From Spirochaetaceae bacterium (lineage in GTDB: Bacteria; Spirochaetota; Leptospiria; Leptospirales; Leptonemataceae), in the NCBI GenBank assembly GCA_002730875.1, contig PCBI01000010.1, positions 180,900 to 244,899 of the forward strand: DNA of 64,000 nucleotides. Reading direction: 5' to 3'. The notes under the pieces are model-generated. The model was not told the origin of the DNA. It ran no database searches and saw only the letters and a program-made list of their open reading frames with translations. Below, in pieces: positions 53,645 through 63,577 of the stretch (positions are counted from its first letter, which is position 1; every line of letters starts with the position of its first letter). Both the position numbers and the translations under genes were made by a program.

Positions 53645-55590
53645 CGGCTCTCCAGCCCGGCGCCGGAGTATTGTAGTTGAATCAAGGCCACATCATCGGT
53701 AGCCGGCCCACCCCTTAGTTGCCGGGACCTTTCCAGAATATCCGTTAAGCTTTCGCCGGCAGCCAGAAACAGTTCTCGTTCGCGGGCGAAAACCAACTCG
53801 GCATTTGCATCGTCCGGCTCCGACAGGTAGTCTGTCCGGAAAAGACCGTCGGTGTAAAGGTACAGTCGGTCCCCCTGCCCCAGCGTCATTGTGGCGTCTT
53901 CGCCCTCCCATTGCTCCATAACACCGAGAAGCGGTCCCGTGCTTTCAAAGAATTCGGGTTCCAGGTCCGGTCTGGCAAGCAAGCCCGGGGGGTGACCGGC
54001 CGCAGAAATTGAGGCGAAGCCCGTGCGTAGATTCAGGACGCAGTAGATGGCGCTTACAAAGCGAAGCTGTAAATGAGTGTACAGGAAACCATTGATGGCG
54101 GCCAGGGTTTCCGCAGCGGATCGCTTCCCCTGATATACGCTTCGCAATGCCAATCGCACCAGAGCCGCATCTAGAGCTGCTGTCATTCCGTGTCCCGTTA
54201 CATCCGCCACAAACAGTCCTACATGCTCGTTGTCGGGGTAGACTACGTCACAGTAATCCCCCCCTACCTGGTGCTGCGGTTCATAATAAACCTGGATTTT
54301 GGCGCCGTTCAATTGATGTTCGGAGGAAGGCATCAGATCTCGCTGAATCTTACGGGCAAAGCCCAGTTCTTGATTTACCCGGTTTAACGTAACTTCGTTT
54401 GCGATTCGATGCGATTCGGATTCCCGGATCTTTCGGCGAATAACCAGCGAAAAGAGCAGAAACTCTAACAAGAAAGCTACAGGAAGATAGATCCGGTTCT
54501 CCATCCGGGCGGTGACAAAAGAGAGATTCTCGGCCATGGCCGCAACAATGGGCAAAGACCAGGCGCATAGAAACAGGTAGGAGTCCCTGGCTCCGCGCTT
54601 GAGACCGATGAGCGCAATAATAAACATCGGAGGGCCTACAAATAAGCCGGCCAGAGCCGACAACTCATGAGCCACTTCCGCCTTGAAAGGAAGAAAGGCG
54701 ATGGGTAGCGCCGCAGCGTATTGCAGCATTCGCGCCGCCAGGTCGGTTATGGAACTCTTCTGCCCTGTGGACAAATAGTATCGTCCGAATCGAATAGCGC
54801 TGATGGCGGTCAGACATACCGCAACGGTGTGCATCCATTGCGAATAACCCGCCAGAGCGGGTGGCAGCAGTATCAGGGAAAGCCTGGTTCGAAAGACGAA
54901 GTAGACGCCCACCGAAATCATCCAGAGAATGTAACGGCTCAGTAGCGGATCCTTTAGCCCGCCGTACATGAGACCATTTAGTAGCACCAGCATCAGCACG
55001 GTGCCTCCGAAAAGCCCGAGAAGAGTATACCTGGTAGCCTGCTTGCTTAGATGCGCGGATTCCGAATAGATTATGAACTCTGAGGGAACCCGGCGATAGG
55101 AGTGCAGGCGTACGTAGACTGTGACCAGTTCTCCAGGGGCCAGCTCCAGATCCAGGGTAGGTCTCGAGTAGCGATGATCGACGAAGGCTCCGGTACCGGA
55201 TTCCTGCACAGTCTCCAATCCATTCCGATTGTGGATGAATGTGACGCTGTTTGTCCAGGGTGCCGGTGTGGTCAGACGATAATGACCGCTTGCGGAAGCG
55301 CTTTGTTCGAGTTCAATCCGGAGCCAGAGTGCCTTACCTTCCTCCAGGGGCATGACAGAATCCCGGACCGGATTCCAGTCCTGATGCCTTCTGGCTTCGA
55401 CCGGGCCGGAGTTTTCATCCAGAAAAGCGTACCGCGCAATACCTGTAAGCGGTTTAACCGAAACATCCTTATCCAACAACAAAGGTGCGGAATACGACTG
55501 CGGTACATAGGCGCCAAAGCAAAGAACAACAAATAGAAACCGGAGTGACTTCTTTACCCCCGGGGTACAGTTGAAAAGGCAAATGGTCAT
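53641..55590 (-). CDS. 7TM-DISM receptor with SpoIIE/PP2C phosphatase, paralogue
   Basis: A 649-residue protein with the same order of domains: signal peptide, DISMED2-like domain (about 45-190; HQDWNPVRDSVMPLEEGKALWLRIEL), seven membrane segments (about 190-400), linker and phosphatase with QVGGDYCDV, ADVTGHG, SAAGHPPGL, YTDGLFRTD and DDVALIQL. All metal aspartates are kept. It is the first gene of the tandem pair (ATGA overlap, 53641-53644). Being divergent from an MCP gene, it may share control with it. Confidence 0.93.
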   Translation of the reverse strand: MTICLFNCTPGVKKSLRFLFVVLCFGAYVPQSYSAPLLLDKDVSVKPLTGIARYAFLDENSGPVEARRHQDWNPVRDSVMPLEEGKALWLRIELEQSASASGHYRLTTPAPWTNSVTFIHNRNGLETVQESGTGAFVDHRYSRPTLDLELAPGELVTVYVRLHSYRRVPSEFIIYSESAHLSKQATRYTLLGLFGGTVLMLVLLNGLMYGGLKDPLLSRYILWMISVGVYFVFRTRLSLILLPPALAGYSQWMHTVAVCLTAISAIRFGRYYLSTGQKSSITDLAARMLQYAAALPIAFLPFKAEVAHELSALAGLFVGPPMFIIALIGLKRGARDSYLFLCAWSLPIVAAMAENLSFVTARMENRIYLPVAFLLEFLLFSLVIRRKIRESESHRIANEVTLNRVNQELGFARKIQRDLMPSSEHQLNGAKIQVYYEPQHQVGGDYCDVVYPDNEHVGLFVADVTGHGMTAALDAALVRLALRSVYQGKRSAAETLAAINGFLYTHLQLRFVSAIYCVLNLRTGFASISAAGHPPGLLARPDLEPEFFESTGPLLGVMEQWEGEDATMTLGQGDRLYLYTDGLFRTDYLSEPDDANAELVFARERELFLAAGESLTDILERSRQLRGGPATDDVALIQLQYSGAGLESR

Positions 55591-55658
55591 GTGGATTCTG
55601 GCAACTGCAGGCAGGATGATAGATCGCTCTATGATTTCTCAACCATTAAAAGCGGTGT

Positions 55659-55678
55659 GAAACATTTATTTTTGTTTC
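55659..55678. promoter_or_regulatory. 20-bp inverted repeat in a divergent promoter region
   Basis: GAAACA-TTTATTTT-TGTTTC is a perfect 6-bp inverted repeat with an 8-base AT spacer between the SpoIIE pair and the MCP gene. It has the shape of a dimeric operator site. No regulator can be assigned. Confidence 0.4.
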
Positions 55679-55754
55679 CCATAAAGTACTTGCAGTAACG
55701 TGCATCAGATACTGGACATGAATTTGGAGGAGCCGGAACACGGGTAAGAAAGGT

Positions 55755-57326
55755 ATGCAACAGAGTCAGAGAACAGCCCAGGAAATCGTAGCGGGAGGCT
55801 ATCGCACTGTAAACTTTATCCGGATGGGCCTGGCTTTCTTATTCGGCGGAGCTATCCTGGCCACCGGATTCAATAGCTTTCACCGGACTTTGATCCAGGC
55901 CGAAGCGGTGGGCTGTGTAATCTTTTTACTTATCGCTGTGATAGGATTATATTTGATGCGCGGCGGCCGAATCCCACAGAAGTTCTCCCGGGCCGCTGTC
56001 TTCTCTGACATGACCATTCTCGGCGCAATCATGGCCGTTGTCTGTCTGGACTCTTCCCAGGAAGCCTACATGATGGTCAAGAACACCAGTCTATATGCGG
56101 TGTTTTTCATAATTCTCGGATATTCGGCTCTTCTGGGCTCTGCATCGCTTACGCTTGCGCTTTCTATCTGGGGAGGCATACTCTACGGCGTATCCATGTA
56201 TCTGGCATTTATCACCGGAGTGGACTTCGGGGCGGCCAACGATTACTCCATCAACCGAGTTGGTATTTCCGACGCCATCATTCTGGCGCTGTATCTACCG
56301 GTGGCCGGTTCAATCGTCGCGGGAGTTTTACGGATTCAGAAAAAGCTCACAGGGGTTTCCTCGCAGCATGCGGAAACCAATGCCGAACTGGTTGCATCCC
56401 TCACCGATCAGAAACACATCCTGGCCATGCATGCGAAAGAGCTGGACCGAACCACGGAAGGCTTCAAACAATTCGTAGAGCAAACCACTTCCCGAATCGA
56501 AAGCCAGGCGGCCGCTCTGGAGCAGGCCAATGCGGTGACGGAAGAGCTGACGGCCTCGGCTTCCCAGACTTCCGAAATCATTGAAAAGCAAAGCAAAGGG
56601 ATCGAAGCCATGGCGGAAGGAAGCACCGAGCTGAATGCTTTAATAAATGAAATCAGCGCATCGAACCAGGATCTGATCAATAGCGCCCGCGATTCTGTGC
56701 AGAGCATGGAAACAGTACTTTTCGCTGTTCAGGGTACAACCGAGATCCTGGGTCGGCTCGAAGAAGCCTTCAAGAACGTAAACCAGATAACCGAAGTTAT
56801 GACCGAAATCGCTGACAAAACCAATCTCTTGTCCTTGAATGCTTCCATTGAGGCGGCCAGGGCCGGTGATGCAGGTCGAGGTTTTGCCGTAGTCGCCAAC
56901 GAAGTTAGCAAGCTTGCCGATTTCACCGGACAGAATGTGCGACAGATTGCCCAGATTGTTAATGACTCGATGACTACAATCGATGAAGCGCGAAAGCAGT
57001 CGCAGGATGCATCCGCCCAGGCGTCCCATCAGAAGGAACAGACAAATCGTACCAACGAGCAGGTGGAGAAAACCTCGGGACTTCTGCGAAACCAGGCCAG
57101 TATTCTCCAGGGGCTCGTCAAAGAGTTGGAAGTTCAGCGGGGACGGGCCGGCGAAGTGATGAATAGCTCCCGGGAGCAAATCGACGGCCAGAAGGAACTG
57201 GCTCGCACCATGGAAAGCCTGGACCGGGAGATTACGGAAATCAACGAATCCTCAAAGCAGCTTTCGGAAGGAATAGATCGTATATCCGGCCAGGCCGCGG
57301 AGCTATCCCGAATCAGCGAAACTTGA
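55755..57326 (+). CDS. Methyl-accepting chemotaxis protein, multi-pass N-terminus
   Basis: A 523-residue receptor. Six or so membrane segments (about 20-195) and no large periplasmic domain, then a signalling coiled coil whose tip, [19 protein letters not shown], begins at about residue 353, close to the tip position of the MCP at 12048-13655. The two are clear paralogues by architecture. There is no C-terminal pentapeptide for CheR. AAAGG lies close to the ATG. It is divergent from the SpoIIE pair across a 164-base region with an operator-like inverted repeat. Confidence 0.93.
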   Translation: MQQSQRTAQEIVAGGYRTVNFIRMGLAFLFGGAILATGFNSFHRTLIQAEAVGCVIFLLIAVIGLYLMRGGRIPQKFSRAAVFSDMTILGAIMAVVCLDSSQEAYMMVKNTSLYAVFFIILGYSALLGSASLTLALSIWGGILYGVSMYLAFITGVDFGAANDYSINRVGISDAIILALYLPVAGSIVAGVLRIQKKLTGVSSQHAETNAELVASLTDQKHILAMHAKELDRTTEGFKQFVEQTTSRIESQAAALEQANAVTEELTASASQTSEIIEKQSKGIEAMAEGSTELNALINEISASNQDLINSARDSVQSMETVLFAVQGTTEILGRLEEAFKNVNQITEVMTEIADKTNLLSLNASIEAARAGDAGRGFAVVANEVSKLADFTGQNVRQIAQIVNDSMTTIDEARKQSQDASAQASHQKEQTNRTNEQVEKTSGLLRNQASILQGLVKELEVQRGRAGEVMNSSREQIDGQKELARTMESLDREITEINESSKQLSEGIDRISGQAAELSRISET

Positions 57327-57446
57327 GCGGTCCACGAACCTGTAGCCGGCCCAGGAAGACGACTCCAGTAGACCGCTTGGGCCAACCCTGACCTATGTCG
57401 CTCGGCGAAATTCTGTGCCGACAGATTTCGGTTCATCGCAAGGGGC

Positions 57447-58985
57447 CTATCGGGGCGGCGGCTCTGTACTCTTGCGAAGAGACTTCGACTCGGTGATATC
57501 GCTCATGATGCTCAGGTTAAGATCGCTTTCGATTCGCACGGCATGATACTGAGCAATCCGTTCCCCCAGTTGCGGGTGTACGAAGTGAAACTCCCCTATA
57601 TCCTTCCCGTTTTGAAGATATCTGCTATAGTCCCGCTCCGACTCATGGCCCTCCGGCCGCGGAATATCCGAAACGGACATTCTTAGAAGATCCAGCTTGC
57701 TGTAGCCCAGAAGATCGCAGGCCGCCGGATTGGCGGAGCGATAGCGGCCCTTATCGTCGGCAAGAACGATTCCGTTTAGACTGTTATAAATGATCGCTCG
57801 AAAGATGCGTGCCTGCTCACGGTATCGCTTCTGTACCCGCTTGATGCGGGTGACATCCATGGCAAGGCAGAAGATTTCCAGAAGCTGCCCGGATTTTGTC
57901 CAGATCGGACTGCAGGCAGCCAGAATATGACGCAACTCTCCGCCGGGCCAGCGTAGCCTGAGCTCAACTTCCCGAAGAGGCTCCCCGCGCAGGGCCCTTT
58001 TCCACAACCGAAAGGCCCTGCTACGGTCCGAAGGGTCTATCACGGAGAACCAGGATCGGACATCTTTGTGGTCCCGGGGGGTCCGTCCCATCATCCTTTC
58101 CGCATTCTGGTTCCATCGGGCCTGGTTGCTGACAGTATTCAATTGAAACGTTCCCAGATTGGCCGTCTGGATGGCCAGGTCGGCATGGCTCAGAGCGGTA
58201 TCGCGCTGCCGATTCAGAGTATCCACTTCGGTCAGGTTTCGACAGCAATAGAGAATCTCGCCTTCTTCCAGGTCCGCTCGGCGTATATCTACCAGAAAGG
58301 TTTGCGGTTCGCCACCGGCCACATTGGTGGAAAGTCGGAGGCCGTCCCGGGAGAGTTCACCTTCCTTCAGGGCCAGATGATCTATCTCCGAACCAAAGAC
58401 TGCGGCCATATTCTTCCAGGAGGCTACTGTGGCCGCATCTACCTGAAATACATGGCCTGCCGAAGGGCTGGTGTATAGAATGTTATTGTTCGAATCTGTG
58501 AGAAATATTGCATCGGATATGCTTTCGAGAATATGTCTCTGCAGAGACTCTGCCCGGCGAATTATGGATTGATGTTCTTTTTCCCTTTGTCGAGCCTCGA
58601 ACAGTCGCAAGGCCATTTTTATAGAGGCGTCCAGAACTACTACACCCGAATGCTTCACCACGTAGCCATAGGTGGTGATAGCTTCCGTTCGTTCTACGAT
58701 CTCCTTTTCTGTGTGCGAAGAAAGAAACAGGATCGGCAGGTTGTGGGTTTCAAGGATGGCTCGCGCTGTGGCCGGCCCATCCATTCCAGGGCCCAGATCA
58801 ATGTCCATGAGTACGAGGTCAATAGGCCCCTCCTCGAGGGCAGTCAGAGCCTGCAGGGCCTCTTCGCCACTGGCTTGCCAGGTGACGCGGTAGCCGTACT
58901 CTTCGAGCAGCCGTATATGCAGCGCAGCCACCAGGGAATCATCTTCTACCATTAATAGATGAGTCCCGGCGATGTCTCTGGGCAT
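57447..58985 (-). CDS. Response regulator with three PAS domains, no kinase
   Basis: A 512-residue cytosolic protein. The receiver domain (1-125) has acidic Asp15/Asp16, phosphoacceptor Asp61 (LVLMDIDLGPG) and the conserved lysine in VVKHSG. A short coiled segment then leads to three PAS domains (about 148-262, 270-385, 392-505; e.g. ESISDAIFLTDSNNNILYTS and ANLGTFQLN). The frame then ends with SKSLRKSTEPPPR. Related proteins usually continue into HisKA_2/HATPase domains; here no output domain follows and the next 100 bases do not encode one in any frame. It may be a stand-alone sensor-adaptor or a truncated kinase. Confidence 0.88.
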   Translation of the reverse strand: MPRDIAGTHLLMVEDDSLVAALHIRLLEEYGYRVTWQASGEEALQALTALEEGPIDLVLMDIDLGPGMDGPATARAILETHNLPILFLSSHTEKEIVERTEAITTYGYVVKHSGVVVLDASIKMALRLFEARQREKEHQSIIRRAESLQRHILESISDAIFLTDSNNNILYTSPSAGHVFQVDAATVASWKNMAAVFGSEIDHLALKEGELSRDGLRLSTNVAGGEPQTFLVDIRRADLEEGEILYCCRNLTEVDTLNRQRDTALSHADLAIQTANLGTFQLNTVSNQARWNQNAERMMGRTPRDHKDVRSWFSVIDPSDRSRAFRLWKRALRGEPLREVELRLRWPGGELRHILAACSPIWTKSGQLLEIFCLAMDVTRIKRVQKRYREQARIFRAIIYNSLNGIVLADDKGRYRSANPAACDLLGYSKLDLLRMSVSDIPRPEGHESERDYSRYLQNGKDIGEFHFVHPQLGERIAQYHAVRIESDLNLSIMSDITESKSLRKSTEPPPR

Positions 58986-59488
58986 TCTGTCGTTCTCCGT
59001 GGTGGCTACAAGAATCCAGCGCGATGCTCAAATCAGATCCTCTTCGCCGGCCTCTCTTCTCCGTAAGGGCGAATAAGGGACAATAGGAAATGATAGGGAC
59101 TCAAGAATATACGCAGGAATTTCGCTTCGCAAATCGCTTGTGTCAATGAGAAAAAACCAGGGAGTAGCATTTGCCTGTTAATTCTTACAGGATGCCCGGG
59201 GGATTGCGAAGGGCCGGACGTTATACTCTCTATCCGAGCTATGTCCGCCTTGCAGAGTATGCGAAGAATAGCGGCAAAGAGCGCGTTGTTCAGGCAGCCT
59301 TCAAAGTTAACACTTGCAAATACAACAGAGCTTACTGTCTGCCATTGTTGGCGACGAATCGCAAGATCGAATGAGCAGCCAAAGACCGCTTTCAACCCTG
59401 GACAGGGCATAATTCGGGCTTGCTTTTCTGCGTTGAATACCCGATCTAATAGTAATCAATTCCAGAAAACCATTGTTTCCAGAATACT
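58986..59488. other. Intergenic region, 503 bases, upstream of the MBL-cNMP gene
   Basis: Divergent gap between the REC-PAS gene and the MBL-cNMP gene. Frames present (for example minus strand 59033-59410) lack a ribosome site or recognisable sequence. The last 60 bases are AT-rich (CTAATAGTAATCAATTCC) and are the probable promoter. No ribosome site precedes the ATG at 59489. Confidence 0.4.
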
Positions 59489-61654
59489 ATGCCAATAATC
59501 GATGTAATTCCAGGGGTAAAGATCTATAAAGGAGACCACTTCTCCGTCCTCTTTGGCTGCCCGCCAGAGATCATTAAGCATTTGATGCTCAAGCAGATCC
59601 CGTTTCCGGACCTGATCATAATTCCGGATCGCCTGCATGCCAACGGCACTCTACAAAACAGCACAGAGTTTCCGCTGTATAACTTCCTATTCATCATGGG
59701 GAACTTTCAGAAAGGGGTTAAGCTCAACATTGGCGGAAACAAAAAGCAGGTAAAGAATAACCGGCAGCTTCTGCAATTATCCCTGCTGGGTCCCAGCGTG
59801 AAGGAATACAATGCCATCGGGGCCAGCAAGTACTACAAGCGCCTGTATCAGGAGTCCAGATATCTGGCGATCAAAGACAAAGAAGGCAAAGAAATCAGCA
59901 TCGACGGGTTCGTGGACTTCTCTTTCTTCAAAGATGACGTTCTGCAGGTCAGTCTGAACGGCCACCCCTGCGAGGTTTTACACAAGGACAAGAACGTTTA
60001 CGAGATCGGCGGCGAAATCATAGACATAAACTTTACCGAGCGGCAGCCTCTGGCCTATGATCTAAAACCAAGTTTTACTCCCCAGGCTCCTTTTCGCTTT
60101 GGAATCGATGTGCTCGGCGGGGGTTCCGGGTTCACGCCCACCAAGCCCTGCTCCGCCCTACTGCTGAATTATAATTCGGACTACATGCTTATCGACTGTC
60201 CTCCATACCTGGAAGACACTTTGAATGCTCGAGGGATTTCCTGTCAGCAAATCAAGTCCATCTACATGTCGCATATTCATGACGATCACTGTAACATGTT
60301 TCCGTTGCTCCAGTTTAACAACAAGATCAAGTTTCTGGGAACTCGCGAGATCTACTGGATGTCTTTGCAAAAGCTTTCTCTGCAAACGGAATTAAGCATC
60401 GAAGACCTGTACAGCTTCTTTGATTTCTTCGAGTTGGAACCGTACCAGGAAAATGATTACTACGGAATGCAAATCATACCCCATTACACGGTGCATTCGA
60501 TTCCTACTGCCGGCGCCACCTTCAAAATGAAAGCGGACGGTCGAGACCATAGCATTGTATTTGTAGGCGACAACAAATCGTTGGACGATATTCAACAGAT
60601 GCGCGATGAAGGGATCGTATCCGACGAAAAGTATAACCACATCCGATCGCTATACCACAGTCGGTACGATCTAATTTTCCCGGATGGCGGAAAAGGAATA
60701 CTTCACGGCGATCCCAAAGACTCTATCGAGTCCGGCGCGGACAAAATCGTCTTTATGCATCTGGAGAGCCTGCCCCCGGAATTCGACGCCACGTTTTCCA
60801 TGGCCCGGTCCGGAAAGCGATACGCCGTTCTGGATGATCAGTACCATTCCAGCCAGGCTCTTCTGGTAAAGGCGATGTTGATTTTGCAGAACCACTTCAA
60901 AGGGATATCTGACGAGTGGGCCACGGCCATTATGAACGAAATTCGCATCCAGCATTATAACACTGGTGATGTGATCATGAAGCAGGGCGAAGAAAATAAA
61001 GGCCTGATCTTCATCATTCTCACAGGCAAATGTAGCGTTATGTTTCATGATGGTAGCGCGCTTCTGGAGCTTGCTGAAAAAGAAGCCGGAGACATCATCG
61101 GCGAAATGGCCGCCGTCAATCAACAGAGCGCGCGGAGCGCCTCTATTGTGGCCCGAACCCCGGTCACCTTGTGCGCTATTAATGAACGTACCTGGTACTC
61201 TTTCCTGGTTGCGGAGAATCGCATTGGCGAAATGCAAAGCATGTGGAAGAATCGATCAGCCCTGGAAAAGAGCGACCCATTCAAACAGTTCTCCGACTAC
61301 GTGAACGACAAGCTGGCCCGTGTGGGACGCCGCCGCGAAGTGCAGGCGGGGGAAGTCATTATTCGTCAGGGTAGCCAGGACAATCAATTCTACATCATCC
61401 TGGATGGACACTTCCAGGTTGAGCACGGCTCCATAAAGGTCAAGGAGCTCAACCCCGGAGATCTTTTCGGCGAACATGCCAGTCTGGCCCACCGTATTCG
61501 CAACTCTACGATTCGCGCAAATACCGATGCGGTGATTCTGGAAATGCAGCGCAAAGACATTGAGGAAATCGTAGCTACAACGCCGGTGCTAAACTTTCAC
61601 ATCCTGGAGCTAATGAGGCAACGGGACATGGAACTGGCAAAGCTCACCTGGTAG
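59489..61654 (+). CDS. MBL-fold protein with two C-terminal cNMP-binding domains
   Basis: A 721-residue soluble protein. Residues 1-190 form an N-terminal region of unknown type. Residues about 200-460 are a metallo-beta-lactamase domain with SHIHDDH (His262, His264, Asp266, His267), later ligands in FVGDNKS and ILHGDP, and FMHLESLP. Two cNMP domains follow (about 475-590 and 600-712). Phosphate-binding cassettes are IGEMAAVNQQSARSAS, with the canonical Arg and small residues, and FGEHASLAHRIRNST, a plausible second. The architecture suggests a hydrolase gated by cAMP or cGMP. Two cyclase genes lie 8-10 kb away, but direct coupling is inference. Confidence 0.88.
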   Translation: MPIIDVIPGVKIYKGDHFSVLFGCPPEIIKHLMLKQIPFPDLIIIPDRLHANGTLQNSTEFPLYNFLFIMGNFQKGVKLNIGGNKKQVKNNRQLLQLSLLGPSVKEYNAIGASKYYKRLYQESRYLAIKDKEGKEISIDGFVDFSFFKDDVLQVSLNGHPCEVLHKDKNVYEIGGEIIDINFTERQPLAYDLKPSFTPQAPFRFGIDVLGGGSGFTPTKPCSALLLNYNSDYMLIDCPPYLEDTLNARGISCQQIKSIYMSHIHDDHCNMFPLLQFNNKIKFLGTREIYWMSLQKLSLQTELSIEDLYSFFDFFELEPYQENDYYGMQIIPHYTVHSIPTAGATFKMKADGRDHSIVFVGDNKSLDDIQQMRDEGIVSDEKYNHIRSLYHSRYDLIFPDGGKGILHGDPKDSIESGADKIVFMHLESLPPEFDATFSMARSGKRYAVLDDQYHSSQALLVKAMLILQNHFKGISDEWATAIMNEIRIQHYNTGDVIMKQGEENKGLIFIILTGKCSVMFHDGSALLELAEKEAGDIIGEMAAVNQQSARSASIVARTPVTLCAINERTWYSFLVAENRIGEMQSMWKNRSALEKSDPFKQFSDYVNDKLARVGRRREVQAGEVIIRQGSQDNQFYIILDGHFQVEHGSIKVKELNPGDLFGEHASLAHRIRNSTIRANTDAVILEMQRKDIEEIVATTPVLNFHILELMRQRDMELAKLTW

Positions 61655-61670
61655 TCTTCCGCGGGTACGT

Positions 61671-61702
61671 CCGGACACGGCAACCGGGCCCGCCGAGTCC
61701 GG
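61671..61702. terminator. Hairpin between convergent MBL-cNMP and kinase genes
   Basis: CCGGAC-A-CGGC and GCCG-A-GTCCGG form a 10-bp stem with one A-A mismatch, 17 bases after the plus-strand stop, in a 71-base convergent gap. Likely a shared terminator. Confidence 0.55.
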
Positions 61703-61725
61703 CGCCACCAGCGCCCCCGACTGGC

Positions 61726-63531
61726 CTAATCCTCTTCCTCCAGGTCCAGGGGCTCCAGACTATAAACTATGTCCACACAGGTCCCGCGTTCGGTTCGACG
61801 GGACATAGTAACCCGGGCCTGAGTAAAGTTTTCCTTTAGTCGGCGCTCCACTCCGCCAATTGAGGAAACATATACGCTATTCTGGTCTATGCCCCGACCA
61901 TTATCCAGAACCTGGATTCTTACCTGGTCATGATCGGCATGCGCCAGTACCTCGATTACGCCTTTGCTCGTATAATCCCGAAGACCGTGCCTATAGGCAT
62001 TCTCAATGATGGGCTGAATCGTAAGCGGCGGGATGAACACTCCGGAGAAATCCCCGTGTCTTTCCATCTCGATTCTTAGATGGTCTTCAAACCTGAACTG
62101 TACCAGTTGGCAGTACCGCCGGGAGAATTCCCATTCCTGGTCAAACAGTACAAGTCTTCGTTCCATATCGTTGATCAAATAACGATAATGAGAAGCGAGC
62201 ATCATGATCGCATCCCCTGCTCGAGGGTTTCCGCGTTCGATGTAAGAATGTATCAGATTCAGCGAATTGAACAAAAAGTGAGGCGCCATTCGCTCCTGAA
62301 GTGTACGATACCGGTTTTCGGCCACGCTTCGACCGGATTCGTATTTCATTTCCTGGCTCTTTTCCCGTTCTTTTCGAGTGCGATTCGCCTGGGCGAGCAC
62401 GACGACGGCAAGACCGACCTGAAACACAAGGTAGGTCCAGCGACCGGAGAATGCATTCTCGCCCCAGAAACTGTACACAACGCCCAGGTATTCGAAAAGG
62501 GCGGAAAGGAAGAACGGAAGCATGGTGATGAGCAGAAGCCAACCGCTCTTCAGGCCGCGGAAGATCCAGCTCACAGATGTTATCATTCCACCGAGCAACA
62601 TTATGGGCGCAAAGAAACCGGAAAACATTGCCGGCCACCCGGCAATATGCATCCCTCCCAGAGTAAGCGCATGGACCATGGTAATCAGCGATACCCCCAT
62701 CAACCCCCAGGAAATGCGGCGGAGCCATTTGGATGAAAAGATTTCGCAAAGCAGAAGCCCGAAAATGGGAGGGAAAAGGGCCGATCCCAGCATAAAGACC
62801 AGTAGCCGGCCCCAGGTATAGGGGATCATGAGTTGCGCCATGGACGATGTGCCCAGTTGATACAGGGACATGACCAGCAGTAGAAGGGAAAGAAAGAGCA
62901 CGCTTCGGGTGCGAATCGGAACAATGAAGAAGAAGATCGCAAGACCGGAAATGGACAATGCCATGCTGATAGACATGATGGCCAGATCATCCATTTCTTT
63001 CCGGAATAAATATTCCAAAATTTCCACCGCGCTACCGATGAGCATGGGATCCAGAAACCCCGGTCTGGAAAACGACGGTAGCTGACCCTTTTCAAAACAA
63101 GCAGTGACCTCGACGCTCTCTCCTGGCAGCGGTAGAATATGCCATTCGATACCGCGAAAAAGGCCATTTTCCTTTCTGGTATTCCAGACGCGAACGCCGT
63201 CCAGATAGATATGTGCCAGATCATAGTAGCGACCGAGCCATAGTACGGGATCCCTTTCCCTGGTTGGCGGGATGTACCATTGGAAGAGTGTTGCCGGGCT
63301 ATCGCCGATATCTTCTACAGTGCGAAAGGGTAAAAATCGATTTCCTGGGCGCTCCGCGGTTAGATCGCTGAGGGAGCCTGGACAACTGTCCACTCCCCGA
63401 AAGAAGACCGAATACTCGCTGGCATGTCGCACTCGGGTGGCGTTGTCCGCCGGCCCATTGCATTGAACAAGACCGCCAGCGATAACAATTGCACTTGTCA
63501 GAAGAATCGATCTGTGTAGAGTGCTTCTCAT
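61726..63531 (-). CDS. 7TM-DISM LytS-type histidine kinase
   Basis: A 601-residue sensor kinase. The signal peptide ends with a possible lipobox (GGLVQC, Cys24). An extracytoplasmic beta-sandwich (about 40-170; RYYDLAHIYLDGVRVWNT) and seven membrane segments (about 185-390) precede a His_kinase/HATPase module of the LytS/YehU group: RMAPHFLFNSLNLI (His418), IQPIIENAYRHGL and DNGRGID. Such kinases normally pair with a LytTR response regulator, which is not in the window. It is divergent from the PEPK-repeat protein. Confidence 0.93.
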   Translation of the reverse strand: MRSTLHRSILLTSAIVIAGGLVQCNGPADNATRVRHASEYSVFFRGVDSCPGSLSDLTAERPGNRFLPFRTVEDIGDSPATLFQWYIPPTRERDPVLWLGRYYDLAHIYLDGVRVWNTRKENGLFRGIEWHILPLPGESVEVTACFEKGQLPSFSRPGFLDPMLIGSAVEILEYLFRKEMDDLAIMSISMALSISGLAIFFFIVPIRTRSVLFLSLLLLVMSLYQLGTSSMAQLMIPYTWGRLLVFMLGSALFPPIFGLLLCEIFSSKWLRRISWGLMGVSLITMVHALTLGGMHIAGWPAMFSGFFAPIMLLGGMITSVSWIFRGLKSGWLLLITMLPFFLSALFEYLGVVYSFWGENAFSGRWTYLVFQVGLAVVVLAQANRTRKEREKSQEMKYESGRSVAENRYRTLQERMAPHFLFNSLNLIHSYIERGNPRAGDAIMMLASHYRYLINDMERRLVLFDQEWEFSRRYCQLVQFRFEDHLRIEMERHGDFSGVFIPPLTIQPIIENAYRHGLRDYTSKGVIEVLAHADHDQVRIQVLDNGRGIDQNSVYVSSIGGVERRLKENFTQARVTMSRRTERGTCVDIVYSLEPLDLEEED

Positions 63532-63577
63532 AGTCAGAGGGCCGTCTTTTCGGGCTTACTGGTAGTGGACGAGGCCA

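Noticed and set aside
59033..59410. 125-codon minus-strand frame in the gap before the MBL-cNMP gene
   Set aside because: No ribosome site, no recognisable sequence, unusual residue content.
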